NCBI GenBank assembly: GCA_007126175.1
Contig: SLBU01000189.1
Coordinates: forward strand, 1 to 9,862
Length of the DNA stretch: 9,862 nucleotides
Direction of reading: 5' to 3'
Origin: Kiritimatiellia bacterium
GTDB taxonomy: Bacteria > Verrucomicrobiota > Kiritimatiellia > UBA8416
Part shown: in pieces, positions 1 through 5,712 of the stretch
How the letters are laid out: each line of letters opens with the position of its first letter
How positions within the stretch are numbered: the stretch's first letter is position 1
Program-made: the position numbers and the translations under genes
Notes under the pieces: generated by a model
The model's input: the letters and a program-made list of their open reading frames with translations, nothing else
What the model was told of the DNA's origin: nothing
Databases searched by the model: none

Positions 1-40
1 CCCTCCGGCCCTCAGCAGGCGAAATGGCGTGCCATGCGTA

Positions 41-56
41 GCCCCGTATTCGGGGC
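41..56 (-). terminator. GC-rich hairpin just downstream of tRNA-Arg
   Basis: A perfect 6-bp stem (GCCCCG at 41-46 with CGGGGC at 51-56) closes a 4-nt loop and begins 7 nt beyond the CCA end of the tRNA gene in its direction of transcription. It is well placed to be the 3' terminator or processing stop of the serC-tRNA unit. On the minus strand it is followed by TACGCATGG, not by a run of T, so it is not a textbook intrinsic terminator. The rest of positions 1-62 shows nothing else recognisable. Confidence 0.4.
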
Positions 57-62
57 GAAGCA

Positions 63-139
63 TGGTGCACCCGGCGAGGCTCGAACTCACAACCTTCGGC
101 TTCGGAGGCCGACGCTCTATCCAATTGAGCTACGGGTGC
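63..139 (-). tRNA. tRNA-Arg, anticodon CCG
   Basis: The minus strand folds into a complete cloverleaf of 77 nt including an encoded 3' CCA (63-65). The acceptor arm pairs GCACCCG with CGGGTGC, followed by discriminator A at 66. The D stem is GCTC/GAGC around a loop containing GG. The anticodon stem TCGGC/GCCGA closes the 7-nt loop CTCCGAA, so the anticodon is CCG (bases 103-105 on the plus strand), reading the arginine codon CGG. The variable loop is 5 nt. The T arm GTGAG/CTCGC carries the TTCGAGC loop and has one G-U pair. It lies 23 bp past the serC stop on the same strand with no hairpin between them, so the two may be co-transcribed and the tRNA processed out. Confidence 0.96.
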
Positions 140-162
140 TTAGGTACGGACGTCGCAAGGGA

Positions 163-1239
163 TTACCCGTTGCGAGCTTCGAAGTCTTTCATAAATGCCA
201 CCAGCGCGTCAACACCTTCTGCAGGAAATGCGTTGTAAATCGAAGCACGGATGCCACCAACCGACCGATGGCCCTTTAATCCGGAAAAGCCCGCGTCGGC
301 CGCTTCCTTGATAAAGGCCGCCTCGAGTTCTTCGCTGGGTAAGCGCCAGGTTACATTCATATCGCTGCGACATTCAGGGACCGCGGTTCCTTTATAGAAA
401 TCCGAGGAATCGATCGCGCTATATAACCGCGCCGCTTTATTCACATTCTGCGTATAAAGCGCATCGAGTCCCGTCTTCTTGATCCAACGCGTAACAAGCA
501 TGTACATGTAGATCGTAAAGCACGGGCAGGTGTTGAACATGGAGTCATTTTCGATATGCGTGCTGTACTTAAGCATCGACGGCACTGTAGAGGGCACACG
601 TTCGGCCAACTCTTTTCGTAGAATCACCAACGCCATACCAGCCGGGGCCAAGTTTTTCTGCGCACCTGCATAAATCAAACCGAACTGACTGGCATCGAAA
701 GGTCGCGAAAGAATGTCGCTGGACATATCGGCTACCAGGGGAGCTTCTGTCTTCGGAAATGTCTTCCATTGGGCCCCGGAAATGGTCTCATTCGAGGTGA
801 TGTGTACGTAGGACGCACCAGGTGTCAGTTGTAGCTCGGACTCCGTCGGCACACGCGTGGGGATCTCCTTGCCGCAATCTGCCGCTACATTGACGTTGCC
901 AATCAGCTTGGCCTCCTTAATCGCCTTAGCCGCCCAGGAACCGCTGTTGGTGTAGTCGGCAGTCTGGCCCGCTCCCAGTAAATTCATGGGCAACATGGCA
1001 AATTGCAAACTGGCTCCACCTTGCAGGAAGAGCACCGCATAGTCGTCGCTGAGCCCCAGCAGCTCCCGGGTGTTGGCAATCGCTTCCGCATGCACCGCCA
1101 TATAGGCCTTGCCTCGATGGCTGTGCTCCATGATGGACATACCCGTACCCTTGTAGTTCAGCAGCTCACCCTGCGCTTCCTCCAAAACCTCTAATGGCAA
1201 TGTCGCCGGACCAGCACTAAAATTGTATGCACGCGCCAT
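163..1239 (-). CDS. serC: Phosphoserine aminotransferase
   Basis: SerC is a cytosolic PLP enzyme that transfers the glutamate amino group to 3-phosphohydroxypyruvate in serine synthesis, and in many bacteria also acts in pyridoxal phosphate synthesis. The 358-aa product matches the family length (E. coli 362 aa) and opens with NFSAGPA. The PLP-binding lysine is K195 in AGAQKNLAPAG. Substrate-binding residues are recognisable as H41/R42 in SHRGK and H324/R325/R331 in KGHRSVGGIRASIYNA. The cofactor loop is of the GGAS type (residues 74-77), as in Bacillus-type enzymes, rather than the GGGR type of E. coli. The usual NTPP motif reads NTCPC (236-240), but N236 and T237, which contact the neighbouring subunit's cofactor, remain. 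The start is fixed by AGGAGG seven bases upstream. tRNA-Arg follows 23 bp downstream. No terminator is visible between them. Confidence 0.97.
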   Translation of the reverse strand: MARAYNFSAGPATLPLEVLEEAQGELLNYKGTGMSIMEHSHRGKAYMAVHAEAIANTRELLGLSDDYAVLFLQGGASLQFAMLPMNLLGAGQTADYTNSGSWAAKAIKEAKLIGNVNVAADCGKEIPTRVPTESELQLTPGASYVHITSNETISGAQWKTFPKTEAPLVADMSSDILSRPFDASQFGLIYAGAQKNLAPAGMALVILRKELAERVPSTVPSMLKYSTHIENDSMFNTCPCFTIYMYMLVTRWIKKTGLDALYTQNVNKAARLYSAIDSSDFYKGTAVPECRSDMNVTWRLPSEELEAAFIKEAADAGFSGLKGHRSVGGIRASIYNAFPAEGVDALVAFMKDFEARNG

Positions 1240-1413
1240 AAAAACCCCTCCTCTTCAACATTTGTAACCCGTTGACACAACAGCAAACACATAAGAATTG
1301 CATGAACGTAGCCTATCCCTGCACGAGTCGTCAACTGTTTCGATCTACTTGACAGATGCGCCTATCCGTGCCATGCAGTGACGTCATTAGCTCATGGTAC
1401 ACGGGAGAACAAT
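1240..1413. promoter_or_regulatory. Divergent intergenic region between serC and the UPF0316 gene
   Basis: This 174-bp region must hold the start signals for two divergent genes. On the plus strand there are two exact TTGACA hexamers, at 1272-1277 and 1349-1354. The first is followed 15 bp on by AAGAAT (1293-1298), a partial -10. The second, 60 bp before the UPF0316 ATG, has no convincing -10 at normal spacing. GTTGAC (1271-1276) and GTCAAC (1330-1335) form a widely spaced inverted pair. On the minus strand no good -35/-10 pair for serC was found, the best -10 being TACAAA near 1262-1267. The promoter calls are therefore weak, although the location as a promoter region follows from gene orientation. 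Confidence 0.35.
1247..1252 (-). promoter_or_regulatory. Ribosome binding site of serC
   Basis: AGGAGG, followed by GG and a run of T, sits 7 nt before the serC ATG on the minus strand. It is a full-strength Shine-Dalgarno sequence that supports the start at 1239. Confidence 0.85.
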
Positions 1414-2010
1414 ATGCTGGATTGGGTTGGAGAACAAGGCGCATGGGTTGGCATCCTGATACCGCTCGCCATTATGCTGGCAAGAATCTGCGACGTTACC
1501 CTCGGCACGCTGCGCATTATCTTTGTGTCGCGCGGCATGAAAGTGCTGGCCCCTCTGCTGGGATTTTTCGAGGTACTGATCTGGCTCATCGCCATTGGGC
1601 AGATCATGCAAAACCTCTCGAGCTGGACCAACTACCTGGCCTATGCGGTCGGTTTCGCGCTAGGCAACTACATCGGCATGCTCGTCGAAGAACGCCTCGC
1701 GGTCGGTATGCTCGCGATCCGCATTATCACCCAGACAGAAGCGACCGCATTGATTGCCGCGCTGCAGGCGCATAACATCGGCACCACCAGTATCGATGCC
1801 CGAGGCATGCGAGGCAAAGTCTCGCTGATTTTTCTTATCATCAAACGCCAGCACCTGCCTCTCGTGCAGGAACTCATCAAGCAACACAATCCGCTTGCCT
1901 TCGTATCGATGAACGACATTCGCTCCGTACAGGAAGGCTACTTCCCGCAGAAAAGGACCAACAAAGGAGCCCTACTGCGCCTCATGAACACCAGCCTGAA
2001 ACGCAAGTAA
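1414..2010 (+). CDS. UPF0316 / DUF2179-type integral membrane protein
   Basis: This 198-aa protein of unknown function matches the UPF0316 family (B. subtilis YebE type). About three membrane segments lie in the first half, near residues 11-30, 44-66 and 70-92. The family motif SRGMKVLAPLLGFFEVLIW lies at about residues 39-57 between the first and second segments. The rest (about 95-180) is a soluble alpha/beta domain of the DUF2179 kind seen at the C-terminus of YitT-like proteins. The C-terminal tail is basic (LKRK). The start at 1414 is chosen because GGGAG at 1403-1407 is well spaced. An upstream in-frame GTG at 1378 lacks such a site and would add an unlikely polar extension. It is divergent from serC and 106 bp upstream of the HtrA gene. 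The family is recognised with good confidence, but no substrate or partner is known. Confidence 0.85.
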   Translation: MLDWVGEQGAWVGILIPLAIMLARICDVTLGTLRIIFVSRGMKVLAPLLGFFEVLIWLIAIGQIMQNLSSWTNYLAYAVGFALGNYIGMLVEERLAVGMLAIRIITQTEATALIAALQAHNIGTTSIDARGMRGKVSLIFLIIKRQHLPLVQELIKQHNPLAFVSMNDIRSVQEGYFPQKRTNKGALLRLMNTSLKRK

Positions 2011-2075
2011 AAACCATATACCCCGTAAGGAATCAGGTAATTCCCGGATTGTTTTGCATCTGCGCGTGCGCTAAC

Positions 2076-2102
2076 TTGGGCAAATACGTATTTTCAGCCC
2101 AA
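2076..2102. promoter_or_regulatory. Nested inverted repeat just upstream of the HtrA-like gene
   Basis: TTGGGC (2076-2081) and GCCCAA (2097-2102) flank the perfect 12-bp palindrome AAATACGTATTT (2082-2093), with three extra bases TCA on the right. As RNA it can form a 10-bp stem with an ACGT loop and a 3-nt bulge, ending 14 nt before the ATG. As DNA it resembles a dyad operator. The HtrA gene has no clear Shine-Dalgarno sequence (AGCAAAAGACAAAC precedes its ATG), so a structure here could affect translation. The remainder of the 2011-2116 gap shows no convincing promoter hexamers. No T-run follows, so a terminator role is unlikely. Confidence 0.4.
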
Positions 2103-2116
2103 AGCAAAAGACAAAC

Positions 2117-3667
2117 ATGAAACACATAGCAACCTATTTCCTTGCGATATTGACACTGACACCCTTGCCGATCGCGCACGGACAAGAACCGCAGCATATG
2201 CCCGATACGCGCGAGGTGATGCCTGCGATTTTCAAGGTACATGCGGTTGCGTATCGCTATGACTATCAACAGCCCTGGCAGGCTGGCGGTTCAACCACGG
2301 GATCGGGATCCGCCTTCCTGATCGAAGACGGAATGCTCCTGACATGCGGACACGTTGTGGCCGATGCCATCTCCATTGAAGTCCAGCCCAACGGCTCGTC
2401 GGAGCGCCATCCGGCTCGCGTTCGGTATATGGGCTACGATGCCGATCTGGCCATTCTAGAGCTGGAAGATCCTGGCGTTTTGGAAGGGCTCCCCGCGCTA
2501 GAGCTGGAAGCGCGCGAATCCGAATTGGGCGACGAGGTCTTTGCAATCGGTTTCCCGATGGGCGGTACCCGCCTAAGCTTGACGCGCGGAATCGTCTCCC
2601 GCCTGGATCATGCTGTTTATGCCTTCAGTGGTGTCGACCAGCGTCTTGTAATGCAAATCGATGCAGCGATCAACCCCGGCAATAGCGGCGGCCCGGTCGT
2701 CAACCGGGATAACCGCGTCGTCGGGGTTGCGTTCCAAGGTATCACCAGAGGCCAAGGTCTGGGATACGCGGTTCCGGTGCCCGTAATTCGACATTTCCTC
2801 GCGGATGTGCGGAATCCGCCGTATCGTGGTGTGCCACAGTTACATATCCAAACCTTCGAGCTTCGCAACCCGGAGTTGCGCACGGCTCTCGGGCTCGAGC
2901 AGCCCGGGGTCGGGGTTGTCGTTACAGCGGTCAGCACATTCTGCACCAGCGCTGATTATATCCGCCCGGGGGATGTCTTGCTCAGTATCGAGAAGGTGGC
3001 CATACAACAGGATGGCACCGTTCTTTTGGAGAACCATAATCTACCGTTCTGGGAGCTTGTGGAGCGCAAACAGTGGGGCGATACCCTTACCATCGAACTG
3101 CTGCGCCACGGCGAATCGCTCAATATACAATTCCCTCTCACCCCCGAGCCGCACCCCTTTCTTTTTCGCCGTATATACGACAGCCCGCCAGAATTTCTGG
3201 TGGCCGCCGGGCTCGCCTTCGTGCCCATCACGCGCAACCACATCGTGACACTTGGAAATGCCTCTAGCGACAGCCTGATCCCCGTCTTTTATTACTTTCA
3301 GCGCGCACAATTCGACCCTGCCGTCGCCCATCGCAGACAACTCATCACCCTGGCATCGATTCTACCCCATCGCGTCAACGCACATGCCGAGAATTTTCAA
3401 CACCAGATTATCAAACGCGTGAACCAACAGGATATTCTGGCATTGGCAGACGTACAACAAGCCCTGGAGGCACCCATTGATGGCTTCCATATTCTCGAAT
3501 TCGAGGCTATGCAAATGCCATTGATTCTGGACGCCGAGACGCTCGCAGCGGCCAATGCCGAAATCCAGCAACGCTATGGCATTACCCACCCCTACAGCAT
3601 ACATGATACCGCGACATCCATGCGCGAAAGCACTGGCGACGTTACATCCGGGGAAGGACATTTATGA
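2117..3667 (+). CDS. Secreted HtrA/Deg-family serine protease (S1C) with Deg2/Deg9-like C-terminus
   Basis: This 516-aa protein starts with a Sec signal peptide (K3, hydrophobic stretch about 4-20, probable cleavage after AHG at 22), so it should act in the periplasm or at the cell surface. The trypsin-like domain spans about residues 35-230. The triad is H79 (LTCGHVV), D110 (YDADLAIL) and S190 (INPGNSGGP), with the expected spacing. A PDZ domain follows at about 245-342 (VGVVVTAV, IRPGDVLLSI). From about 356 (PPEFLVAAGLAFVPIT) to 495 a second PDZ-like region carries a QIIKRVN motif and an IQQRYGI segment. This resembles the C-terminus of plant Deg2/Deg9 more than E. coli DegP or DegS. Family members degrade or refold damaged envelope proteins, and the substrate here is unknown. 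The start retains the signal peptide, although no strong ribosome site precedes it. The last codons overlap the following paralogue (ATGA), so the two are probably one operon. Confidence 0.9.
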   Translation: MKHIATYFLAILTLTPLPIAHGQEPQHMPDTREVMPAIFKVHAVAYRYDYQQPWQAGGSTTGSGSAFLIEDGMLLTCGHVVADAISIEVQPNGSSERHPARVRYMGYDADLAILELEDPGVLEGLPALELEARESELGDEVFAIGFPMGGTRLSLTRGIVSRLDHAVYAFSGVDQRLVMQIDAAINPGNSGGPVVNRDNRVVGVAFQGITRGQGLGYAVPVPVIRHFLADVRNPPYRGVPQLHIQTFELRNPELRTALGLEQPGVGVVVTAVSTFCTSADYIRPGDVLLSIEKVAIQQDGTVLLENHNLPFWELVERKQWGDTLTIELLRHGESLNIQFPLTPEPHPFLFRRIYDSPPEFLVAAGLAFVPITRNHIVTLGNASSDSLIPVFYYFQRAQFDPAVAHRRQLITLASILPHRVNAHAENFQHQIIKRVNQQDILALADVQQALEAPIDGFHILEFEAMQMPLILDAETLAAANAEIQQRYGITHPYSIHDTATSMRESTGDVTSGEGHL

Positions 3668-5193
3668 TGCACAACACCACGATGCAAAAAACACGCATGT
3701 ACGGACTATACCTATTGGTTCTTATGCATACCACATCTCCTGCCCGGGCAAACGATGATACCAACCTCCTGCACGCCGTAACCGACCTTGAGCCGAACAT
3801 GATGAATGCCATGATCGAAGTGCGGGCAGCACGGATCGAGGCCGACCGTTTCCTCCCGTGGCGCAATTCTGTTCCACGCTGGCACACGGGCTATGGTGTT
3901 GCCGTGCAGCCCGGCGTATTCCTGACATCCGAAACACTGATTCGAAATCATACCGCCATCCAAATTCGACGGCCCGGTTCCGTGCAACCCATTCCGGCAG
4001 AGGTCGTACGCGCCGATCCCCGCGTGGGGCTTGCCTTGATCCGGGCGCACGAGGAGAATTGGTTCCCCGAAGCGACTCCCCTTACCGTACTTGACAGCAT
4101 CCCACCGAATGGAGATTTTGTCATTGCACAGTGGGGGGCCAATGACCACATGCAAACAGGTATCGCAAATCTGCTCTCGATCGGCTTCGAAACGATTGGC
4201 GAAGGGATTCCGCCCCAGTTGACGTATGAACTCGCTTCCCCGCTGCGGGTATCCCAGACCGGTACCCCCATCCTCTATGCGGGCAAGCTCGCCGGCCTCG
4301 CCATGCAATTCGAGGCCGGACGACGTGCAGCGCTGATTGTATCGCCCGACAGCATCAGCCGCTTCCTCGCCGCGGCCGCACAGGAAAGCTACACCGGTGT
4401 ACCAGAACCTGACTTTCAAGCAATCCCGCTGGCCGATCCTGTGCATCGACGCTTCCTGGGGGTGCCCGACTCTTTTGCCGATCGCGGCATCTACATTCAT
4501 ACCGTGGCCCATGCCAACATCCCGCAGCATGATCTGCAAATCAACGACGTGCTTTTGCGCTGGGATGGACACGAGTTGGATGCCAGCGGTAACTACGAAC
4601 ATCCCGACTATGGACGTATCCCCTTTGCGCACCTCGTGGCACAGCGCGCTGCCGACGACCATGTTGAAGCTACCATTGTGCGGAACAAAACGGTGCAAAC
4701 GATTGAAGTACGCCTCCGCGCCAATGCCGAAGTATTTGAACCCATCCCGGAAAATGCGATCGGACAACCAGATGACTACATCGTGGCCGCCGGGTTGGTT
4801 TTCCGGGAACTGACCCTCGATTTCCTACGTGCCCATGGCGACCGCTGGCAACGACGGGCGGACATTGACCTGACGTGGCACGCCTACGCAGCAGAAACAA
4901 ACGAAACGCACCAACGCACAGTCATACTGGTAGCGGTCCTGGCTGACCCAATCAACATCGGCTACCGCGATGTCCGCAACCAGATCGTACAACGAGTCAA
5001 CGGACACGCCATCGCACATTTATCCGATCTGGCAGATCGACTCGATCAGGAAGGATTTCGAAGCGTTACCTTCGCAAGCATGCCATCCGTACCCTTGGTT
5101 TTCGAACCCCAACAAGTTGAACAGGCAGATCAGAGAATCCAGCAGCGCTTCCAAATCCCTGCGCTGCGGCGTCTTTCGCAACCTCAAAGATAA
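3664..5193 (+). CDS. Catalytically dead HtrA-like paralogue (pseudoprotease) with PDZ-like domains
   Basis: This 509-aa protein has the layout of the preceding protease: signal peptide (hydrophobic about 12-24, cleavage probably after ARA at 29), a trypsin-fold region about 45-240, a PDZ-like region about 262-352, and the same C-terminal module beginning YIVAAGLVFREL (372-383) and containing QIVQRVN (440-446) and IQQRFQI. Aligned by eye with the upstream protein, His79 becomes T91 (LTSETLI), Asp110 becomes G122 (RVGLALI) and Ser190 becomes T199 (SQTGTP). The spacing is nearly kept (31 and 77 residues against 31 and 80), so the fold is probably intact while peptidase activity is not expected. 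The frame is open and full-length, so this is not decay of a pseudogene. The start codon overlaps the upstream stop as ATGA, with GGGAAGGA at 3651-3658. An ATG three bases later is an equal alternative. A regulatory, chaperone or scaffold role beside the active protease is inferred only. Confidence 0.85.
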   Translation: MMHNTTMQKTRMYGLYLLVLMHTTSPARANDDTNLLHAVTDLEPNMMNAMIEVRAARIEADRFLPWRNSVPRWHTGYGVAVQPGVFLTSETLIRNHTAIQIRRPGSVQPIPAEVVRADPRVGLALIRAHEENWFPEATPLTVLDSIPPNGDFVIAQWGANDHMQTGIANLLSIGFETIGEGIPPQLTYELASPLRVSQTGTPILYAGKLAGLAMQFEAGRRAALIVSPDSISRFLAAAAQESYTGVPEPDFQAIPLADPVHRRFLGVPDSFADRGIYIHTVAHANIPQHDLQINDVLLRWDGHELDASGNYEHPDYGRIPFAHLVAQRAADDHVEATIVRNKTVQTIEVRLRANAEVFEPIPENAIGQPDDYIVAAGLVFRELTLDFLRAHGDRWQRRADIDLTWHAYAAETNETHQRTVILVAVLADPINIGYRDVRNQIVQRVNGHAIAHLSDLADRLDQEGFRSVTFASMPSVPLVFEPQQVEQADQRIQQRFQIPALRRLSQPQR

Positions 5194-5219
5194 CCAGCAA
5201 CAAAAGGGAAAAGGTTTTC

Positions 5220-5333
5220 GTGCAACGGATCACACCGTATAGTCGCAGAGAGTTTCTGCAAACTCTTACGGGGGCGAGTGTGTACACCCCGTCACCCGCT
5301 TTGCTCCATCCGAAAACCTGCCAGCGCTTTTAG
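5220..5333 (+). CDS. Possible 37-aa mini-ORF or gene remnant with a twin-arginine motif
   Basis: A GTG-initiated frame of 37 codons ends at TAG (5331-5333). AAAAGG lies at 5209-5214, five bases ahead of the GTG, a plausible ribosome site. Residues 8-13 read SRREFL, an exact match to the Tat export consensus S-R-R-x-F-L. They are followed by QTLTGAS and a mildly hydrophobic, proline-containing stretch. It could be a genuine small peptide, the beheaded start of a lost Tat-exported enzyme, or chance. The same sequence carries two hairpins (5248-5292), which argues for an RNA role instead. The frame is the same as that of the nfu gene and only this one TAG separates them. No homologous full-length domain follows. 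Confidence 0.3.
   Translation: MQRITPYSRREFLQTLTGASVYTPSPALLHPKTCQRF
5248..5267 (+). terminator. Hairpin downstream of the HtrA pair
   Basis: AGAGTTT (5249-5255) pairs perfectly with AAACTCT (5260-5266) around a CTGC tetraloop, with a possible extra G-U pair at 5248/5267. It is 55 bp past the stop of the HtrA pair and immediately precedes a second hairpin. Only TT follows before the next stem, so intrinsic termination is possible but not typical. Confidence 0.35.
5268..5292 (+). terminator. Second tandem hairpin downstream of the HtrA pair
   Basis: ACGGGG (5268-5273) pairs with CCCCGT (5287-5292) around a 13-nt loop that itself overlaps the palindrome GTGTACAC (5280-5287). It follows the previous hairpin without a gap. 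No T-run follows. Together the pair may terminate or protect the 3' end of the protease operon transcript. Confidence 0.3.
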
Positions 5334-5336
5334 CGG

Positions 5337-5377
5337 TATAATCATGATCGCACTTGTCTTTGTGCGTGCGGCATGAT
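5337..5377 (+). promoter_or_regulatory. Putative nfu promoter (TATAAT) with adjoining inverted repeat
   Basis: A perfect -10 hexamer TATAAT lies at 5337-5342. No good -35 is present at 16-18 bp (AAACCT at 17 bp), and there is no extended TG. Overlapping its right end is an imperfect dyad: ATCATG (5341-5346) pairs with CATGAT (5372-5377), and inside it CGCAC (5349-5353) pairs with GTGCG (5362-5366) around an 8-nt loop. The dyad spans the expected transcription start, so it could be an operator or a 5'-leader stem-loop. The nfu ATG is 78 bp beyond the -10. A small CGCT/AGCG inverted repeat (5325-5335) also abuts the -10. Confidence 0.45.
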
Positions 5378-5408
5378 AGTCACAAGCATATTGATAACAC
5401 AACCCACC

Positions 5409-5416
5409 AGGAGGAG
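5409..5416 (+). promoter_or_regulatory. Ribosome binding site of nfu
   Basis: AGGAGGAG is a near-ideal anti-16S match four bases before ATG 5421. It decides the nfu start in favour of 5421 over the in-frame ATG at 5373. Confidence 0.88.
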
Positions 5417-5420
5417 CGAT

Positions 5421-5642
5421 ATGGAACAGGATATCCGAGAAAAACTAGAGGAGATGCGTAAATACCTACAAGCGGATGGCGGTGACATGGATATTGTCTC
5501 CATTGAAGACAAGCAGGTTAACCTGCGCCTGAAAGGTGCCTGCGGAGGCTGCCCCCACGCCACCATGACCATCAAGCAAGGCATAGAACGCATCCTGCGC
5601 GAGCAAGTCGATCCCGAAATCGTCGTTGAACAGGTTGCCTGA
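5421..5642 (+). CDS. NifU C-terminal-domain Fe-S carrier protein (Nfu type)
   Basis: This 73-aa cytosolic protein consists of a single NifU C-terminal (Nfu) domain. The opening helix IREKLEEMRKYLQADGGD leads into the strand VNLRLKGAC and the conserved CGGC motif (C41 and C44), followed by the helix TIKQGIERILRE and the strand IVVEQV. In this family the two cysteines of two monomers hold a transient [4Fe-4S] cluster that is passed to target apoproteins. The N-terminal IscU-like and ferredoxin domains of full NifU are absent, as in small Nfu proteins. The start at 5421 follows a very strong ribosome site. The gene stands 227 bp from the protease operon, seemingly with its own promoter, and a strong hairpin (5650-5670) follows its stop by 7 bases. 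No other Fe-S assembly gene (isc, suf) is in the window. Confidence 0.92.
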   Translation: MEQDIREKLEEMRKYLQADGGDMDIVSIEDKQVNLRLKGACGGCPHATMTIKQGIERILREQVDPEIVVEQVA

Positions 5643-5649
5643 TTCTGAT

Positions 5650-5670
5650 CCCCCGGCGTTACGCCGGGGG
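5650..5670 (+). terminator. Strong GC hairpin after nfu
   Basis: CCCCCGGCG (5650-5658) and CGCCGGGGG (5662-5670) form a perfect 9-bp stem with a TTA loop, 7 nt past the nfu stop. CAAACAAGG follows instead of a T-run, so it may be a weak terminator, a 3'-end protector or an attenuating structure between nfu and the ABC operon. It is the most stable local structure seen in the window. Confidence 0.55.
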
Positions 5671-5681
5671 CAAACAAGGTG

Positions 5682-5705
5682 GGTGTGAGGCAGTTGCCAC
5701 ACACC
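5682..5705 (+). promoter_or_regulatory. Second hairpin in the ABC-operon leader
   Basis: GGTGTG (5682-5687) pairs with CACACC (5700-5705). After an A-A mismatch, GGC (5689-5691) pairs with GCC (5696-5698) around an AGTT tetraloop. This gives nine base pairs with one mismatch, 11 nt downstream of the 5650-5670 hairpin. Confidence 0.4.
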
Positions 5706-5712
5706 AATGTCA

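Noticed and set aside
63..139. tRNA-Arg as an integration site for a mobile element
   Set aside because: No integrase, no repeat of the tRNA 3' end and no foreign-looking genes are visible. The neighbours are housekeeping genes.
29..279. Short plus-strand frames across the tRNA
   Set aside because: They run antisense through a complete tRNA cloverleaf and the 3' end of serC, and have no domain.
1378..1413. GTG at 1378 as the UPF0316 start
   Set aside because: It lacks a ribosome site, whereas ATG 1414 has GGGAG at good spacing and gives a family-typical N-terminus.
3712..4767. A 351-codon open frame antisense to the pseudoprotease gene
   Set aside because: It lies wholly opposite a gene with clear homology to its neighbour. 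The translation shows no recognisable domain, and the length is what codon bias on the sense strand can produce in this composition.
5373..5420. ATG at 5373 as the nfu start
   Set aside because: The family domain begins at 5421, directly after AGGAGGAG. The extra 16 residues match nothing in the family.
5513..5526. Perfect palindrome GCAGGTTAACCTGC inside nfu
   Set aside because: It is embedded in conserved coding sequence (residues KQVNLR) with no second copy. A single 14-bp palindrome in 10 kb can be chance.
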